Shown here one piece after another: positions 1 through 10,193 of a stretch of 64,000 nt of DNA. The stretch covers positions 1,731,864 through 1,795,863 of the forward strand of contig NC_085859.1 of the NCBI RefSeq assembly GCF_034702125.1, in the 5' to 3' direction. The position numbers and the translations under genes are program-made. Every line of letters begins with the position of its first letter. Within the stretch, counting starts at the first letter, position 1. The notes beneath the pieces were generated by a model. That model saw only the letters and a list, made by a program, of their open reading frames with translations. It searched no databases and had not been told where the DNA came from. This stretch comes from Engraulis encrasicolus. Its lineage: Eukaryota; Chordata; Actinopteri; Clupeiformes; Engraulidae.

Positions 1-613
1 AAAGCAACCAACGACGAACCTGTGGAAGTAACAAAGGAATCGAAGATTCCCGTGATACTATTTACTTTTAGTTAAACTATAGGCTTCTTGTCATTTTGTT
101 GCGCATGGTAGATAAGAGAAGAGCTCCTCCTCTCTCCTCTCCTTTTCCTCTCATCACTTCTCCTTCCTTGGGGTGTGCGTATGTGAGGTTTTGGAGAGTT
201 TGGCTGTGTGCTTGGTTACTGTATGTTAAAGGTCTGTTATGTGAGTGGCTTGTGTGATGTGATTCAGCTGTTTTCAGAGGAATTGAACAAAAACTAATCA
301 AATTGATTAGGCCTAAGTAATGAAAGTTAAAAATAAAGCAGAAATAAAAAAACAATGAAAAAATATACACCCTATAATAGGCCTATAGTATGCAGGCCTA
401 TATATAGTGTATATAGTGTATATAGTGTAATTGTTGAACAAAATTACCATAATTAAAAAAAAAATAACTAGCCTAACACATAGTTTATTTTGGCGAGATT
501 GAAAAAAATGGCTAGTTGAACTTCTGTTTGGCTGGTAAGAAAAAATGTCCACTAGCCAAATTGGCTGGTGGTGGAAAAAGTTAATTTAGAGCCCTGGTTA
601 CCACGACTGATGG
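1..613. other. AT-rich intergenic sequence, no gene seen
   Basis: I see no coding region or recognisable element family here. There is a short (tatatagtg)n-like run near 400-430 and several A/T tracts. Open frames are short and AT-driven, with no domain. Confidence 0.5.
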
Positions 614-647
614 TGTGTGAGTGTGTGTGTGTGTGCGTGTGTGCGTG

Positions 648-700
<53 letters not shown>

Positions 701-731
701 GTGTGTGCGCGCGCGCGTGTGTGTGTGTCAC
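614..731. repeat. (GT)n/(GC)n compound microsatellite
   Basis: Alternating purine-pyrimidine DNA: (GT)n with interspersed (GTGC)n and a CGCGCGCG-like core near 700-716. It is simple-sequence DNA and translates only to low-complexity dipeptides. Confidence 0.95.
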
Positions 732-1026
732 CGTAGCTGTATAAGTGTTACTATGACTGATTTTAAGTATTAAAAACGTCAACAAAGAGCCTTGTGTGTG
801 TCTGGGTTTTCATCAGGTGTGTACGGTTACAATTTGATTTGTGAAATACATATAATGTGAGATATTGGAAATATTGTTAAGGTTGAAGGTTGGAGATTAA
901 TGTCAACTTAGTCTTACACTTATTCCATGGGGCACTTCAGTTATGCCCTTCTATACTTACGGTCCATGGAAAAACATTTTGAATGGGAATAAATGGAGCA
1001 ACCTACTGAGGACCATCATCATTAAG

Positions 1027-1115
1027 AGGTGTTCAGCTGGTTACCCTGGTTACCCATCAACATGTAGTGGTGTTTAGCTGGTTACCCTGGTTACCCATCA
1101 ACATTTAGTGGTGTT
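1027..1115 (+). repeat. 49-bp direct repeat, about two copies
   Basis: A unit containing GCTGGTTACCCTGGTTACCC and ATCAACAT occurs twice in direct orientation with nearly no divergence. The next 600 bp (to about 1700) hold nothing I can identify apart from a GGGTCGCCGGCGACCC palindrome near 1387. Confidence 0.8.
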
Positions 1116-1735
1116 CTTTTTAGAAAAGAGTACATTGTTTCGAGACAAGACGTGCATTTTTCAGAGGTAGTGAAGAGTTTTGCTCGTTGTGTGTGAGGTT
1201 TGGCGATTTGTGTGTAGAGTTTTGAGAATTCGAGAACTGATTCCGAAAATTGTGTGTAAGCAATCGAGAAAAACTGTAAGTTACTCTCACCGAAATAGCT
1301 TAACCCCTTAGCGCAGCACTATGGCTCTCTGTAATGTCATAGTAATGTTGTTATGATGTAGTTAAGCATTTTCAGCAAGTGAATAGGGTCGCCGGCGACC
1401 CCTGCTGCAGTAAGATGTTTCGGCGGCATGGAGACTAAAAAGTAGCAGGTTCCGGAATAACCTCTTTGTGACCCACCACACTGAACAGCATTAAAATCCA
1501 GGTTACAATAAAACCTATTGTAACTGAAGTTACTACATATTTTGTAACTACAGCTTCTTTCCCTGGAATGCCTTACATTCTGTACTTACTGTAGTCACAT
1601 AAAAAAGTAATAGAATTCAGATAAATATAGAGAGAATTTGCCCCCTCCAAATGGTACCGACCCTTTTTGGGTTCTTGGCTCACAGCCTAACAGAACAGAT
1701 ATTCAGCTGTGCATGATGAGCTGTTGTTGTAGCTC

Positions 1736-2010
1736 ACTTATCTCTGAAGAGTAGACTTTGAAAACATGGCTGAAGAGTAGACTTTTAAAACATGGCTGAA
1801 GAGATTGCAAGTAACAAGGATAGTTGTAGCTCACTTATCTCTGAAGAGTAGACTTTAAAAACATGGCTGAAGAGTAGACTTTAAAAACATGGCTGAAGAG
1901 TAGACTTTAAAAACATGGCTGAAGAGTAGACTTTAAAAACATGGCTGAAGAGATTGCAAGTAACAAGGATAGTTGTAGCTCACTTATCTCTGAGGACTAG
2001 ACTTTTAAAA
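1736..2010 (+). repeat. Tandem amplification of a TRIM start-codon region
   Basis: A 26-bp unit (gaagagtagactttaaaaac plus atggct) is repeated about six times, within a longer unit that also contains 'agattgcaagtaacaagg' and 'tagctcacttatctctga'. These segments match the 5'UTR and first codons of the TRIM fragment just downstream and resemble the leader of TRIM copy 1 (ccacttatcgctgaatac then ATGGCTGCAG). The array therefore seems to have grown from the translation-start region of a TRIM gene. No downstream TRIM exon remains attached to it. Confidence 0.75.
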
Positions 2011-2012
2011 AC

Positions 2013-2075
2013 ATGGCTGAAGAGATTGCAAGTAACAAGGGTATTTTCAGATGTCCTATTTGTTTGGACCTTCAA
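2013..2075 (+). pseudogene. Truncated TRIM RING exon fragment
   Basis: Reading from the ATG at 2013 gives MAEEIASNKGIFRCPICLDL. This matches the N-terminus of the two TRIM RING exons in this window ([19 protein letters not shown]) and includes the first RING Cys pair (CPIC). Homology then stops and a dispersed repeat beginning (tcaag)n takes over, so the rest of the RING, the B-boxes and all later exons are gone. I read it as a dead third TRIM copy at the edge of the cluster. A promoter could still be present, but the sequence does not show a functional one. Confidence 0.75.
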
Positions 2076-2330
2076 GTCAAGTCAAGTCAAGTCAAGTTGG
2101 GTTTATTGTCAATTTCTTTACATGCACTGGTCATACAAAGAATTTGAAATTACGTTTCTTGCTTTCCCATGCAGACATAGACTAATCTAGGTAAGGACAT
2201 AGACAGTATAGACATAGACAGTACTCATATGGACATAAGACAGTATGGACATAGACAGTAGTCATACAGACATTTAAAGTGCAAGACTGGACAACAGAAG
2301 ACTTGTAGAGAATATACATTAAGAGGAGGC
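2076..2330. repeat. Dispersed repeat beginning with (TCAAG)n
   Basis: Starts with four TCAAG units followed by 'ttgggtttattgtcaatttc' and a stretch ending in direct repeats of 'gacatagacagta'. A related copy begins at 54297 in the same orientation ('aagtcagcttttattgtcac', then 'gtcatacaagg.aaatgaaatta'). No coding capacity is seen; it is likely a SINE- or LINE-end-derived interspersed repeat. From 2330 to 2835 I see nothing identifiable. Confidence 0.6.
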
Positions 2331-2835
2331 ATTTTGTTGTGCTTTTTCTAAGTCCTTTATAGCGTTTCTCCAGAATCCGGTGAGTTTTAAGAGCAGGCAA
2401 GCTGGAGTGTGGTTTTGTTCTAATATTCTCTTTCTTTCACTTCCTTACTCACCCACTTGCACTTTTCACTTTCACAAAAACTGTCAATAAAATAAGAAAT
2501 ACACATACATTCATTTCACTTACTAAGTCATTTAGGCCTACACATAGCCTAAAACACAGTCAGGCGATCTATTTTCAGCCTACACAATACGAGACCTAGC
2601 AAAGCTAGCAAGTCCTGACTAGTCAACCATGCAGGTAAGTAAACATCACTTCTTGAACCAAATAAATCGAAATAAATAACCAAATATCCATGCACCCCTA
2701 ATTTCACTTACTAACCAAAACTAACATGAAACAAAGAATAACGTACAGACAAATAATGTCCAAGGCTCAAGGTTGACAATATATGGATGGAAGAGAATTG
2801 AAATTGGCGAGAAACACTTGAAAATGTGGAACTTA

Positions 2836-3434
2836 ACAGGAACTAGGCTACACAGGAAGCAGTTTTGGGCAGACGGCTTTTTGAGCAATGAACAAACTAG
2901 TAGTACTATGAACTATTATAAACTATGAACTATTGGTTAATTTTGAAATGTGTGATATACTGTGAACTATAGTTCTTGTGGTAGATAATGAACTTTCCCA
3001 ACACTGACGTTCTGGGGGAAGACCAGCATCCAAGCTGCTGCTGTTACTGCTGTTATTACACATGGTCCCCATTAGATTAAGTAAATTAAATGGACTACTA
3101 ATGCCCCCCAATGCTAACTTAGCAACCCCCCCTCAGCTGTATCCTTCTCAACGCCCCCCAAGTGCTCCCCAACGCCCCCTGGGGGGCTGTACTGCCCCCG
3201 TCGACAAGCACTACTGTAGTAGAAAAGGAACTTTCCCAACCCTGAAGTTCCATCCAAGCTGCTGCTGCTGCTGTTATTACACCTGGCCAGTAGAGGGCAG
3301 CAGTACTCCATGAATACAACACGCCACTCCCCATCCAGGAAGTCTGGAGCACCACAGGTAAACAAATCCTACTGAGCTGCACCTCAGGAGCTGTGTTGTC
3401 GTCTTAGTCCACTTATCGCTGAATACTTTACAAA
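2836..3434 (+). other. 5' flank of TRIM copy 1, shared with copy 2
   Basis: This stretch matches 30738-31173 upstream of TRIM copy 2: 'aggaactaggctacacagga', 'gctttttgagcaatgaacaaac', a CTG-rich segment, 'agagggcagcagtactccat' and 'cactccccatccaggaagt'. It contains an internal duplication of the 'aactttcccaac ... aagctgctgctg' block (about 2989-3060 and 3230-3275). The shared sequence probably includes the promoter and 5'UTR. I do not see a convincing TATA box. Confidence 0.7.
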
Positions 3435-4022
3435 ATGGCTGCAGCAATGGGAAGTAATGAGGACATTTTTATGTGTCCTATTTGTTTGGACTTTCTAAAG
3501 GATCCGGTGGGTCTTAACTGTGGACACAACTACTGTTTAGGTTGTATTGAGGACTGCTGGAATGAGGAAGATGTGAAGGGAGTTTACAGCTGTCCTCAGT
3601 GCAGAAAGACTTTCACACCAAGACCTGTTTTAAGCAAGAATATTATTATTGCTGAGCTTGTGGATCAAATGAGGAAGAGCAGAATACAAACTGTAGCTGT
3701 TCTTGAATGTGCTGTTGGACCTGGAGATGTGGCCTGTGACGTCTGCACCGGGAGAAAACTCAAAGCTGTCAAGTCCTGTCTGGAGTGTGTGGTATCATAC
3801 TGTGACACTCATTTGAAAGTTCATGATGCAGTTCATCCAGGTAGAAATCACAACATGGTTGATGCCACGGGTCAGCTACAGGAGAGGATCTGTCATCGTC
3901 ATCAGAAGGTTTTTGAAATATTCTGTCGCACTGACCAGAGTTGCATCTGCTATCTGTGTACGATGGACGATCATAAAGGCCACGATACGATCACGGCTAC
4001 GGCAGAGTGGAGTCAGAAAAAG
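3435..4022 (+). CDS. TRIM copy 1, exon 1: RING, B-box 1, B-box 2
   Basis: First coding exon of a fish TRIM (finTRIM-like) E3 ubiquitin ligase, 196 codons, start ATG at 3435. A C3HC4 RING spans residues 14-56 (C14, C17, C29, H31, C34, C37, C53, C56). B-box 1 lies at about 101-134 and B-box 2 at about 153-183. The exon ends in phase 0 at a consensus donor (AAAAAG/GTGAGA). By family knowledge, RING-B-box-coiled-coil-SPRY proteins transfer ubiquitin and many fish members act in antiviral immunity; no ligand can be inferred here. Downstream, the 96-bp coiled-coil exon is intact but the 234-bp exon is absent and the next exon is truncated. The exon is therefore good, but the whole gene is probably not functional as a canonical TRIM. 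Confidence 0.9.
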
Positions 4023-4377
4023 GTGAGACGTATGTGGGATTACAAGTATGTTGAGCATATTTGGGTATGCATATTTTATATAATGCTTTATATCACCTAG
4101 GCCTACGTAAAGATGCATTATTTGAATGTCTTTGCCACACGTAGGAGGCAGACCAGGGTATATTACTTAGATAAAAGGTCCAATGTCCAACATTGTATCA
4201 ACTGTGAAACATTGACAGGCCAAGTAGCCTACCTGTCATACAGGTTCTGCCAGTCTGTCTCATGTTTAAAGTCTATCTGAGGTCACGTTGTGTCAGCTGC
4301 TTTTTGTGAAGAACTAATCATTTCATTTCACTCGATGCACCCTCAGAAATAAATATGAACAAAAGATCTGTTACTTT

Positions 4378-4545
4378 TGGGAGCGCTGTGCCGCAATGCG
4401 CTAAGCCCCCCATATTTGGGCTTTCATGCCCATGGGGACCCCGGTTCAAATCCGGACGGGGTCATTACCCAATCCTTCCCCATCTCTCTCCCACTTGCTT
4501 CCTGTCAGCATCTCATACTGTCCTGTCAATAACGGCATAAGAAGC
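4378..4545 (+). repeat. tRNA-derived SINE
   Basis: A tRNA-like head has an A-box-like stretch at 4385-4405 (ccgcaatgcgctaag) and a B box GGTTCAAATCC at 4443-4453. It is followed by the 'gggtcattacccaatccttc' body typical of fish tRNA-SINEs. It lies in intron 1 of TRIM copy 1, in the same orientation as the gene. Confidence 0.7.
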
Positions 4546-4577
4546 CCCTAAAAATATATTTAAAACATTTTTTTTTT

Positions 4578-4710
4578 TACTTTGTCCCTGCCATGGCTGT
4601 AACGGTAGACTGCTATGCTGCTGACCCAGGTTACATTCTGGCCCGGGTCATTTGCCGATCCGTCCCCGTCTCGCTCTCCCCAGTCATTTCCTATCTATCC
4701 TTCACGGCCC
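4578..4710 (+). repeat. Second, degenerate SINE of the same family
   Basis: Shares the body 'cccgggtcatttgccgatcc' and 'tctcgctctccccagtcatt' with the SINE at 4378. The A box is weak and the B-box position reads GGTTACATTCT. Two tandem copies suggest repeated insertion at the A-rich tail of the first. Confidence 0.6.
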
Positions 4711-4762
4711 TTTTAAAGAAAAAATCTGTTGCTTTGATTTGATGCTTTGATTGATGGTGCAG

Positions 4763-4858
4763 GAGGGGTTGGGGCAGAGCCAGAGGAGATGCCAGCAGAT
4801 AATTCAGTCGAAGGAGAAGGAGCTGCAGGAGCTGAGGAAGGCTGTGGAGACTCTCAAG
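4763..4858 (+). CDS. TRIM copy 1, exon 2: first coiled-coil exon
   Basis: A 96-bp, 32-codon exon bounded by GTGCAG/GAGGGG and CTCAAG/GTGAGA, phase 0 at both ends. The product is Gln/Glu/Lys/Leu-rich (QQIIQSKEKELQELRKAVE) and forms the start of the TRIM coiled coil, which by family knowledge drives dimerisation. It is almost identical to exon 2 of copy 2 (47127-47222). Its natural partner, the 234-bp second coiled-coil exon, is not found between here and 8458. Confidence 0.85.
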
Positions 4859-5072
4859 GTGAGAACTGACCAGAGGAGAAGACAATCTGCAGCAGGTTTC
4901 TGGTTATGCAGTGAGATAGTAGTTATGATGAGCTGTGGCACAAGCATGGCTCTAATGCTGTTGGCCAGAGGAACTCCCCTTCACAACCACAGACAGACAT
5001 TCCGTACAGGATTTAGTCTCATTTTACACAATACACAACAATGCACATTTGCAACCAGGCCCGTTGCGTTAA

Positions 5073-5077
5073 CCCTA

Positions 5078-5117
<40 letters not shown>

Positions 5118-5667
5118 CTAAAACTGCCCGCATCAGCTTTGATGTCGTAAAACTCCTGAATGACTTAAGCTATGACTACGAAACTTGGTGACTTTTCCTT
5201 GAATGAAGTTGGCTACAATGTGATACCAAAAGATTAGGGTTATAATTTTTGTTGTTGCCAAGGCAACCGTTTTCTGACAGGTACGCCTGACCAAAAATCA
5301 CTGATCAAAGTCTCATCATCATCACTTTTCACATTTTTTTATATTTTCATTAGCATCAGACACCCTTGTGAACATTTGAAATGGTCTGATGCACATAATA
5401 ACCAAAATTGATGTGCATTATCCAAGTTAGATGGAAAGTACATTAAGGTGACATTTTGGGCAATAAAATCAGGAAATGACGTCATAATGACGTCATAATA
5501 TCCAATAATGACACCAAACTGATGTCATTCATAGATCTTTGGCTGAAGATCACCCCCTCCAAGTTTGGTGGTCATATGTCACTCGGTTCCTAAGTTATGA
5601 GGGGGGGGGTCAAAAGAGCCCTCCCCCCCAGTCCCAGGAATGCCAAAAAAGCCCGGTCTGGATAGGG
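5073..5667. mobile_element. piggyBac-like MITE with TTAA duplication
   Basis: Flanked by TTAA (5069-5072 and 5668-5671). The termini are related and inverted: CCCTAACCGGG on the left, and CCCTATCCAGACCGGGC read inward from the right. No transposase is encoded. The interior includes a poly-G run and A/T-rich sequence. TTAA target plus CCCT ends is the piggyBac signature; it is non-autonomous here. Confidence 0.65.
5081..5117 (+). repeat. Poly-G tract of about 37 G
   Basis: An unbroken G homopolymer just inside the left end of the TTAA-flanked MITE. Runs this long fold as G-quadruplexes and are error-prone in sequencing, so its true length is uncertain. Confidence 0.9.
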
Positions 5668-5671
5668 TTAA

Positions 5672-6351
5672 GGTAAGCAATGTAGGCAGTTGCCTAGGGC
5701 CCCCAAGTAGGTGGGGCCTTCAAGGACGACAGGTTATATACCAGCAATGACGATTTTAAATAGCTTTACAATAAGGCACTGTCATCTGTATGAAGGGCTC
5801 TGCTGCGAGGGAAGCAACAGCGCCTCTCTAATACCCCCTGCTCGAGGGCCCCCCCCTCCCAATAGGTTTGCATCAGCGACAGCGTGAAAATGTCAATTGC
5901 CAAACAGCGCAACGACAATTTAGTCAGTCAAAGTACCCCCATCTGGAGGGGGGCCCCCCTTCCAATTGGTTCAAGCCTCAAATCAGCGCAAATACACACT
6001 GAAAATCAAGCGACATAATCTCACAGGATGTTGCGCAGACGCCAGTTTAGCCCACAGTACGCTCTACATTTTTGGCTCAAGACAGTTGCTTTTATAATAG
6101 GCCTACAAGTTAATTTTGAAGACGACACATTACTCTCTGTACTGCCAAACCACCAAACTGTCCCAGGCCAGTTGACATCGCACAGACAGCAAGGTGCAAT
6201 TGTGTTTTCAAAAACGTCTGTGAAGCATTAATCCACGTGCTGTAACAAGCACTGGGCAAACGTTGATTGTTCAATAACACGCCTTTCCCCGACACGGAAC
6301 TGTTTTGGATGTGGACAAACACAAGAAGAAACGAATGAACAATGTAATGCC
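5672..6351. other. Intronic/repeat-derived sequence, no gene
   Basis: Contains 'ggcagttgcctagggccccc' and GGGCCCCCC stretches that look like transposon-end remnants. I find no open frame with a recognisable domain. Confidence 0.4.
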
Positions 6352-6357
6352 TATTAG

Positions 6358-7417
6358 TGGGGTCGTAGGCATGTGCATTTTTTCTCAGTCATTTCAAATT
6401 TGTGTTAAAGTTTGGTTTTCACTCCCAAGTTGAAGTTTAGGGTCTATAGAACAATTTGGGTTCGAGTGTCAAACACACAGATAACAAAATGATCTGCGGT
6501 AACAAATGTTACAATCTGGTAACAAATGAACAGTTCCCAGATTTGGACTACTGTACACTACCAAAGCAATGCATTTGCCAAAGATGTTTTCCAACTAGAG
6601 GTGAAGTGCAGCTGTACTAGTACTGTACAAATAGACCTGCCAGATCTCGGTGCAAGTGCATGAAGGCAGAGTTAAAGTGCACACGTCTGTGCAAGTGCAC
6701 ATGCAATTTCTAAGACTGACCACTGACTGTTTTTGTATCTGTTCTCTGTCATAGTTATTGTAGAGTGGAGTATTGGAATACATGTTAGCCCTATGGTCTT
6801 CTGTTTACTTTTTGAATGCAAGAAAAAATGATGTTCCCCATAGTATTTATCATCATCATCATCATCATCATCATCATTATTATTACTATTATTACTAGAT
6901 ATTAAGTGTTGAAGTTGTGAATAAAATGATGGCTTGATTGAAAAAAAGCTGGTACTCATGATCCTAAATTCATAAACTCAAAGTTGCAAGTTGGGTCCTA
7001 AATATCACATAGGCTTTATGCAGCTATATTTGTGTATATGTATCCTAAGTATCTGTGTGCTTCAGGGATATTCTGAACAAATCAAGTTAAGTGATAACCC
7101 AGGGTTTATTACAATGAATTGTAACAATAAATTATGTCTCATTGCAACTTGGAGGGCATTTCTCTGGTAACCAACTATTTAGCCCACCGGTTTCTCCTCT
7201 TCATGCTGAATCCATACATACCTCATATGTTAAATTTGGTTTAACTAATCAAAAGTTATAGCAGTTTATATATTTTAGAGCGCGCCCCGCAGGCCATTTT
7301 GTTATCTATGTGTTTGACACTCGAACTCAAATTGTTCTATAGACCCTAAACTTCAACTTGGAAGTGAAAACCAAACTTTAACATCAATTTGAAATGACTG
7401 AGCCTATTACGATCCCA
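6358..7417. mobile_element. DNA transposon remnant with about 125-bp inverted repeats
   Basis: The left arm (about 6358-6490; includes gtttggttttcactcccaag and tagggtctatagaacaattt) is the reverse complement of the right arm (about 7298-7417; includes gttctatagaccctaaactt). The outer ends read TAGTGGGGTCGTA and, inward from the right, TAGTGGGATCGTA. The roughly 0.8-kb interior holds an (ATC)n run at 6849-6877 and no transposase. It is probably non-autonomous; superfamily unknown. Confidence 0.65.
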
Positions 7418-8458
7418 CTATATCGGATAACACGAGTCACACAAGTGCGCTGAGTGGGATAGCTAAATTGCACAATAGCCTTTCTTGCTATTACTATATG
7501 TGGATTACACCTTGGAATTTGGGACTATGATTGTGGAAACGCGTGGATTACAGTCAGAGGTTGGGATACATTCTGGGATACATTCTGCGGTCAAGACAAC
7601 GCAAGGTAAGGACACCGGGATATTGGTCCCCTATAATTGACACAGTTGTCAACCACGGATTAACGTAGGTGGTTGTTAACTTGTTCAGTGATCCTTGGTC
7701 GCTACAGTAGCCTATTCGTGTTTGCTGCGATATTAGGCTAACAACACAAACATTTGGATTGTATTTTCAAGTGCGTGATGGATGCAATACGAAAAAAAAA
7801 CTCGTCGGGGAGACCCCCAATGGCTTGGTTACACATAATTCTTGCTTACCAATATCACCTTCCCCCCAAACCCCCACTGTGCCTGCTCACTCGTTTCTCA
7901 GTCTTGAGTTTCTGGACTGTAGGCCTGTTGTTTTATGAGTCAATATTTCGTTTTGCACAAATGGAGCACGGTTAGATTTTAAAAGTGATTGGAAATATTA
8001 GACCATTCTTTATTTGTGCAATGATCATGATTTTCGTGGTAGGGTCAAAAAACCTGATTGGGCCATATAGGCCTACTTTCATGTGAGAGGTTAAACAACT
8101 GAACATTCAATTAGCCTAGGGCCTACTTCATGAGAAATGATCAGCCTACTGAATGGAATGGGCTTTATTTGCCCAGGTCTTTCTTCATAACGTTTCATAA
8201 AATGAACTGTAGGGACTAGTTATCATAATAACTAGATTGCATTTCCTCACAGAAAATGCTGGTGTACACATTTATGCTTGCTTTTTATGCATCCATTGCC
8301 CTTCATGCATGTGTTTCCCTAGCCACAACACTGTCTATAAGGTGACTGGTTTGTTCCTAGGTTTCCATGGATTCTGTGACATTATGTTGTAATGGTAGGC
8401 TATGTGACAATGTCTGAAGTGCCATTCAAAAATGGTCTGGCCCATCCGAAACAGTTCT
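7418..8458. other. Intronic sequence, no gene seen
   Basis: No recognisable repeat family or coding exon. In particular, I could not find the 234-bp coiled-coil exon expected here for TRIM copy 1. Confidence 0.45.
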
Positions 8459-8538
8459 TGTGCCGTCACTGAAGATGCAGCTGGAGGAGAAATTCGATTC
8501 AGTCTTCGAGCAGGAAATAGTCACGGTATCTGCAGCAG
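8459..8538 (+). pseudogene. TRIM copy 1, exon 4, 5'-truncated
   Basis: Closely matches the last 80 bp of the 172-bp exon of copy 2 (51542-51621): it encodes SLKMQLEEKFDSVFEQE and related residues. It ends at GCAG/GTTCGA, the same phase-1 donor position. Intron sequence after the donor is also homologous (atcataacagacattttc versus atcataacaggcatcttc). Upstream of about 8459 the homology is lost, so the exon has no acceptor and its first half (about 92 bp) is missing. Together with the absent 234-bp exon this marks a deletion or replacement in copy 1. Confidence 0.75.
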
Positions 8539-8634
8539 GTTCGACAAAATTAGGAATCATAACAGACATTTTCTATTATATATCTGAGACAAGACATCAC
8601 CATTTGATATTTATTGTTTTTCTTTATCTTGTAG

Positions 8635-8670
8635 CAGAGACACACATCCAGATCATCCAGAGCATACACT
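8635..8670 (+). other. Candidate 36-bp phase-compatible exon
   Basis: A pyrimidine-rich stretch ending in TTGTAG precedes 36 bp followed by GTGAGT. The length and phases (1 to 1) would insert 12 residues (ETHIQIIQSIH-like) between the fourth exon and the 57-bp exon without breaking frame. I know no such TRIM exon and see no copy-2 equivalent, so this may be chance. Confidence 0.25.
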
Positions 8671-8681
8671 GTGAGTCTTCA

Positions 8682-8940
<259 letters not shown>

Positions 8941-9035
8941 CCATATCAAAGGCCTTTTCCACTACATTTACGATGGCAGTCACAACGGGTGCTGGCTTGA
9001 TGTTTACAGGTGCGCACAGGTAACCCTGAAGCGCT

Positions 9036-9052
9036 CCACACACACACGCACG

Positions 9053-9148
<96 letters not shown>
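9036..9148. repeat. (CA)n microsatellite
   Basis: A second CA array, with CACG units at its left side, separated from the first by about 95 bp of unique DNA. Confidence 0.98.
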
Positions 9149-9150
<2 letters not shown>

Positions 9151-9421
9151 AACATGCACACACAAAATATTAATATCATTGATCAAACTTTCCTAAAAGA
9201 ACTCTTTTTGATGTGCTCAACCCACTCTACACTGCATGTGTAGCTACAGTATAGTTAGATATTTATTGAGCTAATAATAAAGACCTCCCATCCCAAGTGA
9301 TGTAGGGCAGTGTTTCCCACACTATGGTACGTGTACCCCCAGGGGGTACGCAAGGTGATGGCAGGGGGTACGCGAGAATAATTTTGGGTATTTCATGAGT
9401 ATTGGTTAAATTGTTTCCTTA

Positions 9422-10193
9422 ATAATAATAATAATAACACATTTTATTTTTGAGCGCCTTTAAAAATACCCAAGGACACTTTACAATCAAAACAAATACA
9501 TAACAGTAGGGAAAGTACAACAAGGCTTTAGTGAATTAAAATGCAAAAATGCAGTAATTAAATAGAGTAATTAAAATGCAAAAATAAAATAGAAATAAAA
9601 GTACAATAAAGATAAATGTTTTCAAATAAGAAAAAGAAGTAGAATGCATTTGAAAATAAAATAAAATGAGGGGAAAAATAATAATATGTAAAATTTAAAA
9701 TAAACTGATAATTAAAATAAAGTGGAAGTGCCGGTCAATGAAGTGGAAAAGCAGAAATGAAAAGGTGTGTCTTCAGCTTGGATTTAAAAGTAGATAGTGT
9801 AGAACACTGACGAAGTGACAGTGGGAGTGAATTCCAAAGTTTGGGGCCAACAACACTAAATGCCCTGTCGCCCATGGTGCGCAGGTGTGTGGAGGGAACT
9901 GTAAGGAGGAGTGAGTCAGTGGAGTGTAGTGTGCGGGTGGGATTGTATGGGGTGAGGAGACTTGTGATGTAGGAGGGTGCAAGGTTGTGCTGGGCCTTGT
10001 ATACGAGGAGGAGAATTTTGAAATGGATACGTGAATGGATAGGAAGCCAGTGTAATTGATAGAGGATAGGGGTAATGTGATGCCAGGGTCTGTGTGAGTA
10101 ATCTAGCTGCTGAGTTCTGAATGTATTGTAGACGGTTAATCAATTTAGTAGGGAGACCAGTGAGAAGGGCATTGCAATAATCTAATCTGGAGG
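9422..10193 (-). pseudogene. L2-type LINE 3' end and RT C-terminal region
   Basis: Minus-strand continuation of the LINE below 10194. Frameshifted pieces keep the conserved C-terminal block ([13 protein letters not shown], then a stretch matching the usual 'GDRAFSVVGPKLWNSLPLSLR' region around 9800-9860). The 3' end carries the L2 tail, with a conserved 'aagtgtccttgggtattttt' motif and a short (ATT)n tail at 9422-9437. The tail fixes the 3' terminus and orientation. Confidence 0.8.

Noticed and set aside
1300..1445. TTAA element starting TTAACCCCTTAGCGCAG with GGGTCGCCGGCGACCC palindrome
   Set aside because: It looks like a piggyBac-type end, but no matching opposite terminus was found.
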